A stretch of DNA of 6,148 nt from positions 1 through 6,148 of the forward strand of contig PIYF01000050.1 of the NCBI GenBank assembly GCA_003601875.1, written 5' to 3'. The position numbers were made by a program, and so were the translations under genes. The notes below the pieces were generated by a model, which saw only the letters and a program-made list of their open reading frames with translations, made no database searches and had not been told where the DNA came from. Below, one piece after another: positions 1-5,997 of the stretch (position 1 is the first letter of the stretch; each line of letters opens with the position of its first letter). The DNA is from Candidatus Bathyarchaeota archaeon. Its GTDB lineage: Archaea; Thermoproteota; Bathyarchaeia; Bathyarchaeales; Bathycorpusculaceae.

Positions 1-434
1 AATATGAAGTTGCATACTGGATAGCTAAAGAGCTTGTTAATTCTCGGATAGCTCATTTTCGGGAAGAGGAAATTTTGGATGCAACCAAGCTTTACAAGAT
101 TCAATGGAAGGAACGTGTTCAAACAGCGGGACGATTGGCAAGTCTTCCAAAGGATTTCTACCCTAAACTTCGACGATACATAAAGGAATTGAAAAAAGAG
201 TCACCTAAAAATCCTGGAAAGATGCGGGAGTATGAAAGGGTTGGACATTTAGCTAAGGATATTGTGAATTCAAGATTGAAAAAAATAGTTTCTTTGGCTT
301 CAGCTCCAGCTCAAACAGAACAAATACTGCGAAACCTAACGGATGAAGAACGATTATTATACAATATGTTATACAAGCTTATCAATAAGTGGCGTAAAGA
401 AATAATAAGAGTTGAAGAGGAAGAAATGGAATGA
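1..434 (+). CDS. gins23: GINS complex subunit, Gins23-like (5' end outside window)
   Basis: Archaeal GINS binds MCM and the Cdc45/GAN (RecJ-like) protein to form the CMG-type replicative helicase. The frame is open from base 3 to the TGA at 432-434, giving 143 visible residues, so the gene begins upstream. The first visible residues (YEVAYWIAKELVNSRIAHF) resemble the junction of the small B domain and the helical A domain in Psf2/Psf3/Gins23 (VPLWLA..L pattern). After them comes a mostly helical A domain with LYKIQWKERV, LPKDFYPKLRRYIKEL, an AKDIVNSRLKKIVSLA helix and NLTDEERLLYNMLY, ending in an acidic tail (EEEEME). B-before-A order points to Gins23 rather than Gins51, but the A domain alone resembles both. 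A TTG at 75-77 could be mistaken for the start; coding similarity continues upstream of it. The stop overlaps the mcm start (ATGA), and a gins23-mcm pair is known in Sulfolobus. GINS family is confident; the exact subunit is less so. Confidence 0.85.
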   Translation, partial: YEVAYWIAKELVNSRIAHFREEEILDATKLYKIQWKERVQTAGRLASLPKDFYPKLRRYIKELKKESPKNPGKMREYERVGHLAKDIVNSRLKKIVSLASAPAQTEQILRNLTDEERLLYNMLYKLINKWRKEIIRVEEEEME

Positions 435-2464
435 CGGAGCTGGAAACAGTAGATCCGCAAGAGAGGTTTCAAGAATTTTTTAAAACAGAGAAATATAGGG
501 AAAGACTTTCACAGATGAGTATAACCGGCAAAACAAGCCTCGTAGTAGATTTTGAAGACCTATTAACTTTCGACCAGAACATCGCTGAAAAAGTTCTTGA
601 AACACCAGATGAATATTTGGAGCATGCAAATAATGCTGCTTATGCCCAACTACAAATAGAGGATCCGGAGTATGCTGAAAAAATCGAATCTGTAAAAGTT
701 AGAATCGTACACTTATTGGAATCCACACCCTTAAGAAAACTTGGTTCAAAACATATTGGAAAACTTGTTCTTGTTGAGGGGATAGTTGTTCGTTCAACTC
801 CTGTTAGACCAATGGTGATGCAAGCTGCTTTCCGATGTAAACGTTGCGGAGAAATAACAAGAGTGGAGGAAACAGGTCAATTTTTGAGGGCTCCCTTTGC
901 CTGCAGTAACCCTTCATGTAGAGCAAAAGGCCCATTTGAGTTTGTTCAGGAAGAATCCACCTTTATAGATTCTCAAGATCTTCGCATCCAAGAAAGACCT
1001 GAAGATTTACCTCCTGGACAGCTTCCAAGAGCTTTAGATGTTAAGCTTGTTGGAAGCGAAATAGTTGATGTGGCTAGGCCAGGTGACCATGTATCCATTG
1101 TTGGTGTAGTTCGAGCTTCGGCTCCAACTCTTCCAAAGGTTGGAAAACTTCGCACTTTCATTCTTCACTTGGATGCAAATTCAATTGAGGTTTTAGGTAA
1201 GGAACCTGAAACTGTTCTTCCATCACCTGAAGAAGAGAAGAAAATATTAGAATTAGCTAAAGACCCATGGATACATAGGAAAATCATGAATTCAATCGCT
1301 CCATCCATCTATGGTTATGATCACATAAAAGAAGCTATAATGTACCTTTTGTTCGGAGGAGTCCCAAAAAACCTTCCAGACATAACAATAAGGGGAGAAT
1401 TAAACGTTCTTTTAATTGGGGATCCGGGAACAGCCAAGTCTCAACTTTTACAGTATGTGGCAAAGGTTGCACCGAGAGGATTATACACTTCTGGTAGGGG
1501 AACAACAGCTGCTGGTTTAACTGCCGCAGTAATTAGGGAGAAGGGTGGAGGAATGACTCTTGAAGCTGGAGCTTTAGTTTTAGCTGACAAAGGAGTTGCA
1601 TGTATAGATGAAATGGATAAAATGCGTCCAGAGGATAGAGTTGCAATTCATGAAGCCATGGAACAGCATACAGTTTCAGTTGCTAAGGGGGGAATCGTGG
1701 CAACATTAAACGCAAGAACCGCTGTTCTTGCAGCTGCAAACCCAGCTTTAGGAAGATATGAACCGCACCGCACAGTAGCTGAAAACATTTCCTTACCAGT
1801 CACAATACTCTCAAGATTTGACCTAATATTTGTTTTAAGAGATGTACCCAACAAGGAAACTGACGGTAAAATGTCTGAGCATATCCTTGAAATGCACAGG
1901 AAAGGTACAAGTCCCACTGAACCTCCAATACCGCCAGACCTGTTAAGGAAATATATAAGCTATGCGAAAAGTGTAAAACCAGTCTTGACAAAAGAAGCAT
2001 TGCAACGTCTAAAAGATTTCTATCTTTCAATGCGTTCAGTAAGTGAAACTGAAGGTTCACCTGTGGCGATAACTGCAAGGCAGCTTGAATCTTTAGTGCG
2101 GATAGCTGAGGCTAGAGCCAGAGCAGCCCTTAGAAAAGAGGTTTTAGCTGAAGACGCTGAAGCAGCCATTACGATAATGAGGAGGTCTTTGGAGGAAGTT
2201 GGAATAGATGTTTCATCATCAAAAATAGATATAGACATTATAATGACTGGGAAACCTAAGAGTTTAAGAGATAAACTTCAAACAGTTCTTTCAACAATCA
2301 TGAAACTTGAAAAGGAGACAGGTATGGTTGAAAAAGATGCACTTCTCAACGAGCTTGAAAATGCCTATAACATTCAGAGGGCTGAAGCTGAAAGGCTTAT
2401 TGGACAATTGTTGCGTGAAGGAACAATTTATTCACCGAGAGAAGGCTACTTAAAAAAGACGTAA
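431..2464 (+). CDS. mcm: Replicative DNA helicase MCM
   Basis: This is the ATP-driven 3'-5' helicase motor of the archaeal replisome, working as a hexamer around DNA. Its 677 residues match the usual archaeal length (about 650-690). The N-terminal helical domain and OB fold span about residues 1-255 and include a zinc site with Cys136, Cys139, Cys158 and Cys163 (CX2C-X18-CX4C). The AAA+ core lies at about 275-565: Walker A GDPGTAKSQ at 330-338 (Lys336), Walker B IDEMD at 392-396, sensor 1 Asn437 in AAANP, arginine finger Arg462 in SRFD, and a sensor 2 arginine around Arg550 in TARQLES. A winged-helix tail occupies about 605-677. All catalytic residues are present, and no intein interrupts the Walker A region. 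The ATG at 431 overlaps the GINS stop; AGAGG at 416-420 inside the GINS gene is a plausible ribosome site. Translation is probably coupled to GINS. The gene converges on the pilin gene. Confidence 0.98.
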   Translation: MTELETVDPQERFQEFFKTEKYRERLSQMSITGKTSLVVDFEDLLTFDQNIAEKVLETPDEYLEHANNAAYAQLQIEDPEYAEKIESVKVRIVHLLESTPLRKLGSKHIGKLVLVEGIVVRSTPVRPMVMQAAFRCKRCGEITRVEETGQFLRAPFACSNPSCRAKGPFEFVQEESTFIDSQDLRIQERPEDLPPGQLPRALDVKLVGSEIVDVARPGDHVSIVGVVRASAPTLPKVGKLRTFILHLDANSIEVLGKEPETVLPSPEEEKKILELAKDPWIHRKIMNSIAPSIYGYDHIKEAIMYLLFGGVPKNLPDITIRGELNVLLIGDPGTAKSQLLQYVAKVAPRGLYTSGRGTTAAGLTAAVIREKGGGMTLEAGALVLADKGVACIDEMDKMRPEDRVAIHEAMEQHTVSVAKGGIVATLNARTAVLAAANPALGRYEPHRTVAENISLPVTILSRFDLIFVLRDVPNKETDGKMSEHILEMHRKGTSPTEPPIPPDLLRKYISYAKSVKPVLTKEALQRLKDFYLSMRSVSETEGSPVAITARQLESLVRIAEARARAALRKEVLAEDAEAAITIMRRSLEEVGIDVSSSKIDIDIIMTGKPKSLRDKLQTVLSTIMKLEKETGMVEKDALLNELENAYNIQRAEAERLIGQLLREGTIYSPREGYLKKT

Positions 2465-2486
2465 AAATACAGAAATTTAGGAAAAA
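2463..2486 (-). terminator. Possible T-rich terminator for the pilin gene
   Basis: Read on the minus strand, two T5 tracts (2482-2486 and 2463-2467) follow the pilin stop codon within 30 bases. Archaeal RNA polymerase can terminate on short oligo-T tracts without a hairpin. The tracts run into the 3' end of mcm. No comparable T tract follows mcm on the plus strand in this 28-bp gap, so the mcm transcript probably ends inside the convergent gene. The evidence is composition only. Confidence 0.25.
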
Positions 2487-2492
2487 CGGTGA

Positions 2493-3053
2493 CTATTGGG
2501 CAGCCTCAATATTTACTTCCTTGTAATACTCAGCATTTGACGTGAAAACCGTTATGCCTACTGTTTGACCAACATCGTTTACGGATATGCTATCCGGCTT
2601 CATTATGTAAAGAACGAGTGTTTCACCAGATTTCACAGTTAAGTCGCTAGTGGCTTTTTGAAAAGTTCTTGAAGCACCTTGCACTGTTATGCTGAAGGTG
2701 TCACCTGTAATTTCAGTTGGTGTCACATTTAAATCGTCTGAAACTGTTTCATTAGCTCTCCAATAATAAACGTTTTCCCATTTACATTCTTGTCCTCGAA
2801 CTGATATTTTATCGAGAACAACATCTCTTCCCCCAACGTTTGTAATTACAATTGCAGCCTCAGCCCATGACCCAGTAGTGTTAAACCATACGTGCTGTTT
2901 TGTAAGCATTAACGATTCTTCCTGCACCCTTGTTGTTGTTACGTTTATAGCGTAAAGAGTTACAACTGTTGCAAGCATCACGGAAACCACAAGTATAATT
3001 AGGGTTGTTACAACAACGCTTAATCCCTTCTTATTTCTTCTTAACAGCCGCAT
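2493..3053 (-). CDS. Type IV pilin / archaellin-like surface protein with class III signal peptide
   Basis: This is probably a secreted subunit of a pilus or related surface filament. The 186-residue protein starts with a short basic leader, MRLLRRNKKG, followed directly by a hydrophobic helix at about 11-35 beginning LSVVVTTLII. That is the pattern cut by archaeal prepilin peptidase (PibD/FlaK), predicted after Gly10. The rest looks like a beta-rich globular head, with alternating strands such as AAIVITNVGGRDVVLDKISV at 66-85. Four Asn-X-Ser/Thr sequons (Asn37, 58, 101, 109) would suit N-glycosylation outside the cell. It resembles the archaeal Pilin_N/DUF1628 class, but no specific pilus system can be named: no assembly ATPase or membrane platform gene is visible. 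The ATG at 3051-3053 sets the leader correctly; the ribosome site is weak (GAGATG about 8 bases upstream). It lies downstream of the TrmB-like gene on the same strand, 138 bp away, so it probably has its own promoter. Confidence 0.85.
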   Translation of the reverse strand: MRLLRRNKKGLSVVVTTLIILVVSVMLATVVTLYAINVTTTRVQEESLMLTKQHVWFNTTGSWAEAAIVITNVGGRDVVLDKISVRGQECKWENVYYWRANETVSDDLNVTPTEITGDTFSITVQGASRTFQKATSDLTVKSGETLVLYIMKPDSISVNDVGQTVGITVFTSNAEYYKEVNIEAAQ

Positions 3054-3088
3054 ACCTATTTCATCTCAACGTCAGTTTTGTAAAAAAA

Positions 3089-3097
3089 ATTATATGG
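3089..3097 (-). promoter_or_regulatory. Candidate TATA element for the pilin gene
   Basis: The minus strand reads CCATATAAT here, 36-44 bases before the pilin ATG. An archaeal transcript would then start about 25 bases downstream, leaving a leader of roughly 15 bases. The surrounding DNA is so AT-rich that this match is only suggestive. Confidence 0.35.
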
Positions 3098-3152
3098 AAA
3101 ATAGTAAAGATGTTTGTATGTAACAGAAAATAACGCAATTTAACGGTTATTA

Positions 3153-3174
3153 TTCAAAAATTTTATCAAAAATT
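3153..3174 (-). terminator. Possible T-rich terminator after the TrmB-like gene
   Basis: Within 20-40 bases after the TrmB-like stop codon, the minus strand has two T5 tracts inside a direct repeat (AATTTTTGA twice, 12 bases apart). This fits archaeal oligo-T termination and would separate the regulator transcript from the pilin transcript. The remaining gap, 3098-3152, shows nothing I can name. Confidence 0.3.
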
Positions 3175-3191
3175 AAAGATTTTAAGAATTA

Positions 3192-4103
3192 TTACAAATT
3201 AGTCTTTATATGAAGTTTTGACTTCTCAAAAAGGCTGCTCTCCCAAAGATTTTGAAAGAGGGTTTTCATCGCTGCTATAAAAGCCTTATAATTCGTCCAA
3301 AGTGCTGCAACTCTCTTTTTTCCATTATCCTTCCTTATTAGAAGGAGAAGTTGTTCACCATCAGCAAGCATGAACGTTGGTAGTTTCTCAACCCCGGGGG
3401 AAACTGAATATTCAGTTTTCTTAAGTTTTAACTTCTCTAAGAAAAAGCAGCTTTTCGGGGAGTAATCGGTTAACAATTTAATTTTTATGTTTTTCTTTGA
3501 TGCATTTTCAAGTTTATCTAAGAAACCTGAGTGGTAAAAGCTTGAAATGTCACATTCTGATAGGAAAGAGAGAAACTCCCTTTGAACCTTGCTTAGAATT
3601 TCCTCAGCTTTCAAGTTTATTTGCTCTTCACCCTCAAGAACCTGGAAAACCTCTTTTCTTTCTGGTTCGGTTTCAAATTTAGGGAGAGAAAGCCAAAGAC
3701 CAACCAGTCTTTCTTTTCTTTTTTCTAAAAGACGTATTCTTATCTTTTTCGCTTTTATTAATACATCTAGGGCTTTTTCAAATGGTGTAGCTATAAATTT
3801 TAAAGGCTTTTCAAAAACTGACGAAACTAACCCTTTTTTCTCCAAATCTCTTAAAATTCTGTAAGTCTCTGTCCTATGAAGGGATAAAACTTCAGATATC
3901 TCGCTTGCTTTCTTTTCACCAGCCCTTGCAAGGTAAAGGTAAACTCGAACTTCGTTCTTTGAAAGCCCTAAACTTCTAAGGGTTTTTTCAACTATTTCCA
4001 TAGATTTGGCGGATTCTTTATCAGCCTTGATAAATCTCCATGTTCCAGTGTTTTCATCATATAATCTTATGACACTTTGTGGTTTTTCTATTGCTAATTC
4101 CAT
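3192..4103 (-). CDS. TrmB-family transcriptional regulator
   Basis: This is a predicted archaeal DNA-binding regulator. The 303 residues show a TrmB-type winged helix at about 37-105, including SLGLSKNEVRVYLYL, ASEISEVLSLHR and a recognition helix around HRTETYRILRDLEKKGLV (76-93). A basic helical linker with coiled-coil character follows at about 108-135. The C-terminal domain, about 150-290, starts FQVLEGEEQINLKAEEIL and resembles the TrmB effector domain. Characterised TrmB proteins sense sugars, but the ligand here cannot be read from sequence. An N-terminal extension of about 35 residues (IRLYDENTGTWRFIKADKES) precedes the winged helix. The ATG at 4101-4103 is the first canonical start after an in-frame TAG 18 bases upstream, although the GGAG site lies rather far away (about 15 bases). 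A later start at Met35 would remove the extension but lacks a ribosome site. The gene is divergent from the membrane protein gene, a layout often linked to local regulation. Confidence 0.88.
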   Translation of the reverse strand: MELAIEKPQSVIRLYDENTGTWRFIKADKESAKSMEIVEKTLRSLGLSKNEVRVYLYLARAGEKKASEISEVLSLHRTETYRILRDLEKKGLVSSVFEKPLKFIATPFEKALDVLIKAKKIRIRLLEKRKERLVGLWLSLPKFETEPERKEVFQVLEGEEQINLKAEEILSKVQREFLSFLSECDISSFYHSGFLDKLENASKKNIKIKLLTDYSPKSCFFLEKLKLKKTEYSVSPGVEKLPTFMLADGEQLLLLIRKDNGKKRVAALWTNYKAFIAAMKTLFQNLWESSLFEKSKLHIKTNL

Positions 4104-4154
4104 TTGGTCTTTCAGCCTCTCCTATTCGGAAGCAGAAGCTGATTCTGTTTAAGC

Positions 4155-4165
4155 TATATTTTATA
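4155..4165 (-). promoter_or_regulatory. TATA element for the TrmB-like gene
   Basis: The minus strand reads TATAAAATATA, a strong archaeal TATA match 52-62 bases before the ATG. Initiation about 25 bases downstream would give a leader of about 30 bases that carries the AGGAGAGG ribosome site. The 13-bp tandem repeat begins 6 bp upstream of it, where TFB contacts and activators or repressors usually act. Confidence 0.55.
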
Positions 4166-4170
4166 CTTCT

Positions 4171-4196
4171 GAATTGAAAATATGAATTGAAAATAT
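4171..4196. repeat. Perfect 13-bp tandem duplication between divergent promoters
   Basis: GAATTGAAAATAT occurs twice head to tail with no mismatch (4171-4183 and 4184-4196). The second copy runs into a 12-bp perfect palindrome, AAAATATATTTT (4190-4201), which is also the likely TATA region of the rightward gene. The repeat is certain. A role as regulator binding site is inferred only from its place between the two promoters. Confidence 0.95.
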
Positions 4197-4201
4197 ATTT
4201 T
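4190..4201 (+). promoter_or_regulatory. TATA element for the membrane protein gene
   Basis: AAAATATATTTT lies 38-49 bases before the GTG start. Initiation about 25 bases downstream would fall near 4220, just ahead of the ribosome site at 4227-4235, leaving a leader of about 20 bases. The palindrome overlaps the end of the second tandem repeat, so a protein bound to the repeat could block TBP. Confidence 0.5.
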
Positions 4202-4226
4202 AACAAGCATCAACTTAATAAAAATT

Positions 4227-4235
4227 GGAGAGGAG
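4227..4235 (+). promoter_or_regulatory. Ribosome binding site selecting a GTG start
   Basis: GGAGAGGAG ends 3 bases before the GTG at 4239, with its first GGAG 8 bases away. This purine-rich site supports the GTG as the true start of the membrane protein. Confidence 0.7.
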
Positions 4236-4238
4236 AAG

Positions 4239-4694
4239 GTGGAAACAAAAGCAATTAGCTTAAAATATCTGTTTTTTCCACGAAACAATCAATGGCTGAA
4301 AAGAATTTTATTAGTCTTCTCTTTCATATTGTTTGATTATTTTTCAACAATTATTTTCTGTAATGCACCTTACCAAGAAGCTAACTTATACGCAAGGGGG
4401 TTCATGGAGAATTTCGGAATCACAGCAGGTTTAACACTATTTGTTCTTTTAGCCAATATGCCAATTTATGTAACTTTAACTTTAGATTCTCATCTTGTAA
4501 AGTTCCCTCCAAAAATAGAAACTATTGCAGAATTGATTGTTGACCTTTTGTTTGCATGGTTTGTAGCTGGGTTACATTTCAGTGGAGGGACAAGCTGGTT
4601 TTGGAATGCTTCTAACCTAACACGCAATCTTATAGGTGCCGTATTATACATATTTTTAGTTTTACTTATCATCAAACCTTACAAGCGTCATTAG
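4239..4694 (+). CDS. Four-helix integral membrane protein, function unknown
   Basis: The 151-residue protein has four predicted membrane helices at about 22-42, 58-80, 97-117 and 130-147. It has a basic N-terminus (KYLFFPRNNQWLKR) and a basic C-terminus (KPYKRH), which suggests that both ends are cytoplasmic. There is no cleavable signal peptide. The first loop holds acidic and polar residues within the membrane region (Asp33, Ser36, Thr37, then Glu47, Asn49 and Arg53). The pattern D..ST followed by EAN...R loosely recalls small archaeal membrane proteins of the DUF5658 type, but this is from memory and weak. Translation starts at a GTG with a good ribosome site. The gene diverges from the TrmB-like regulator, which may control it, and is followed after 68 bp by two soluble unknown genes on the same strand. 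No transport or enzyme motif is visible. Confidence 0.8.
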   Translation: METKAISLKYLFFPRNNQWLKRILLVFSFILFDYFSTIIFCNAPYQEANLYARGFMENFGITAGLTLFVLLANMPIYVTLTLDSHLVKFPPKIETIAELIVDLLFAWFVAGLHFSGGTSWFWNASNLTRNLIGAVLYIFLVLLIIKPYKRH

Positions 4695-4762
4695 TGTGTA
4701 GCAGTGTTCCACATACTAATTCTAATTATTTCAACAAATCAGTTAACAGTTAGGGGTTACTT

Positions 4763-5401
4763 ATGGAGAATGCTGAAGAAGTGCTTAAGGAAGAAACTGA
4801 CAAGGAAACTGAAGAGGAAACACGTTTCTTCCATCCGGTTAAGTTATCTGAAACAGAGGAAACATTAGATGAAAATGAAATAGAAAAATCTAAGGTTAAA
4901 ATTGAAACTAAACTGCAAGACCTTTTGAGAAGTATAAATGAGGAAACCCTTCAACTAAGCGAGTTTTTAATGGAAGAGCCTAAACTAATCAACGAATTAT
5001 GCACATCCCTTAAGCAAATACTGAAAAAATTGAACATATCATTTAATTTGTCACCATCAAGTCTTCCGGTGAAACGTAAGGTTAAAAAAGTCATTCTTAA
5101 CCAAGATGGACATCTTATATTTGTATATGAAAAAGAAGAGGTTGATTCAGCCTTTCTAGCTGAGTATCCTCCTGAAATAGTTATGGCTGTTTTATGGACT
5201 GTTATGCCTGAACTGGCTAAAGTTTTAACACTTTACAGAAAAAAGGTAAGTGTGAGGGTTAACTTCTTTGGAAGGGTTAAGAAAGAATTAAACGGTGTTG
5301 CTAAAGCTATGCTTGGAACAGAACAGCAGCCTGTTGAAAAAACCGAAGAACATATGGACGTGGTGAAGAGTTCGCTGGAAAATGAAGACAAGAACATTTA
5401 A
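4763..5401 (+). CDS. Uncharacterised acidic protein, first gene of a two-gene unit
   Basis: I do not recognise this 212-residue protein. Residues 1-45 are strongly acidic and probably disordered (EETDKETEEET). A helical section follows at about 46-92, including KLQDLLRSINEETLQLSEF and ELCTSLKQILKKL. A predicted alpha/beta domain spans about 103-185: a basic strand KRKVKKVILNQ, a DGHLIFVYEKEE turn-strand, a hydrophobic helix (PPEIVMAVLWTVMPELAKVL, 137-156) and a strand KKVSVRVNFFG. The last 25 residues are again acidic. The helix at 137-156 is hydrophobic but contains Pro and Glu, so a soluble protein is more likely than a membrane one. The ATG at 4763 has AGGGG 6 bases upstream. The next gene starts 16 bp after its stop, so the two are very likely cotranscribed and may interact. 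No catalytic motif is seen. Confidence 0.8.
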   Translation: MENAEEVLKEETDKETEEETRFFHPVKLSETEETLDENEIEKSKVKIETKLQDLLRSINEETLQLSEFLMEEPKLINELCTSLKQILKKLNISFNLSPSSLPVKRKVKKVILNQDGHLIFVYEKEEVDSAFLAEYPPEIVMAVLWTVMPELAKVLTLYRKKVSVRVNFFGRVKKELNGVAKAMLGTEQQPVEKTEEHMDVVKSSLENEDKNI

Positions 5402-5405
5402 AGCT

Positions 5406-5410
5406 CGGTG
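5406..5410 (+). promoter_or_regulatory. Ribosome binding site supporting a TTG start
   Basis: CGGTG sits 7 bases before the TTG at 5418. An in-frame TAA at 5412-5414 rules out any earlier start, and the first in-frame ATG is only at codon 55. The TTG is therefore the likely start of the second unknown gene. Confidence 0.5.
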
Positions 5411-5417
5411 TTAAAAC

Positions 5418-5957
5418 TTGGATTATCTCTCAACCGAGATCCGAACTTTTTATTCCCTAAAAGAGATCCGTGAAAGTGTTGAAGACGCAATAAATCAACA
5501 TAAATCCTTACTTGACGATTACAGTCAATGGTTAGGAACGCTTCTTAGAAATCCAGAATCCTCAAAAAATCAAGAGTGGATGAAAAAAGCAGCTGAGCTG
5601 CAAAAAGCTTTGAAAGCTGGAGGAAGAAGAGGGAAAAAAGAGGAAAAAACTGCTGCACCGTCAACAGAATGGGTTCAATTTAAAGATTTAATGCTCAGTG
5701 CTGACGATTTCGGTGAAGCAGAAATACTTTTTGAAGCCATAGAAGATTTAAAAAACAAAATCGAAAAACTTCAAAAGGTTAAAGATTCTTTAGGCGACTT
5801 AGAAAGGTATGGACTGGGAAAAGAATTACTTTACGTAGCATACATTCATGATGGAGTTCTAGAAAAAATAGTGCTCCGCCCTAAGAAAAATGTGGAGGCA
5901 GCTGAAAAATTTGAGTTTGAAGCAGACTTTTCAATAACTAAACCTGTTCAAACCTAA
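5418..5957 (+). CDS. Uncharacterised coiled-coil protein, second gene of a two-gene unit
   Basis: I do not recognise this 179-residue protein. It begins with a long helical region (13-65, with KEIRESVEDAINQHKSLLDDY and MKKAAELQKALK). A short basic, flexible linker follows at about 68-77 (GGRRGKKEEK). A second helical, coiled-coil-like stretch spans about 97-128 (AEILFEAIEDLKNKIEKLQK). The end looks like a small beta unit at about 135-173 with ELLYVAYIHDGVLEKIVLRP and FEFEADFSI. No signal peptide, membrane helix or catalytic motif is visible. It starts with TTG behind a GGTG ribosome site, 16 bp after the preceding unknown gene, which points to coordinated expression. Its HDGVLEKIVL turn-strand vaguely echoes the QDGHLIFVY segment of its partner, but not enough to claim a common origin. 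A scaffold or protein-binding role fits the composition, without direct evidence. Confidence 0.8.
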   Translation: MDYLSTEIRTFYSLKEIRESVEDAINQHKSLLDDYSQWLGTLLRNPESSKNQEWMKKAAELQKALKAGGRRGKKEEKTAAPSTEWVQFKDLMLSADDFGEAEILFEAIEDLKNKIEKLQKVKDSLGDLERYGLGKELLYVAYIHDGVLEKIVLRPKKNVEAAEKFEFEADFSITKPVQT

Positions 5958-5958
5958 A

Positions 5959-5968
5959 CTTTTATTTT
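5959..5968 (+). promoter_or_regulatory. Weak TATA-like tract for the DtxR-family gene
   Basis: CTTTTATTTT directly follows the stop codon of the preceding gene and lies 30-39 bases before the regulator's ATG, the right distance for a promoter giving a very short leader. It is also T-rich enough to be a termination tract for the upstream unit. Both readings are tentative. Confidence 0.3.
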
Positions 5969-5980
5969 AGGAATCCCTAA
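5967..5980. promoter_or_regulatory. Candidate DtxR-type operator
   Basis: TTAGG-AATC-CCTAA is an inverted repeat with 5-bp arms. The spacing matches the first 14 positions of the bacterial DtxR/IdeR box consensus TTAGGTTAGSCTAACCTAA, as recalled. A further TTAGG lies at 5986-5990, overlapping the ribosome site. The repeat lies between a TATA-like tract and the start codon of a DtxR-family gene, which suggests self-repression. The spacer and the second CCTAA of the bacterial consensus are not well matched. Confidence 0.45.
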
Positions 5981-5987
5981 CAAAATT

Positions 5988-5993
5988 AGGAGG
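5988..5993 (+). promoter_or_regulatory. Strong ribosome binding site for the DtxR-family gene
   Basis: AGGAGG, extending to AGGAGGAT, ends 4 bases before the ATG at 5998. It is the strongest such site in the window and, with an in-frame stop at 5968-5970, fixes this start. Confidence 0.7.
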
Positions 5994-5997
5994 ATTA

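Noticed and set aside
75..77. TTG as start of the GINS protein
   Set aside because: The same frame is open to the window edge and the upstream residues fit the GINS B/A domain junction, so this is an internal Leu codon.
1418..1850. Possible intein in mcm near Walker A to the arginine finger
   Set aside because: Archaeal mcm genes often carry inteins here, but this region is continuous and of normal length with all motifs adjacent.
973..2238. Four minus-strand open frames (62-92 codons) within mcm
   Set aside because: They lie wholly inside a well-supported helicase gene, have no ribosome sites I can see, and read as low-information Ser/Leu/Ala-rich peptides.
3497..3864. Two plus-strand open frames antisense to the TrmB-like gene
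   Set aside because: They overlap a clear winged-helix gene, are Ser/Phe-rich as expected for the complement of Lys/Glu-rich coding sequence, and lack start signals.
4490..4675. Minus-strand 61-codon frame inside the membrane protein gene
   Set aside because: It is antisense to a gene with a good ribosome site and membrane-helix pattern, and shows no feature of its own.
4695..4762. Terminator hairpin or extra promoter between the membrane protein gene and the unknown pair
   Set aside because: Only a 4-bp TGTG/CACA pairing and a loose TCTAATTATT TATA-like stretch are present; a TTAGG at 4750-4754 has no CCTAA partner. None is better than chance.
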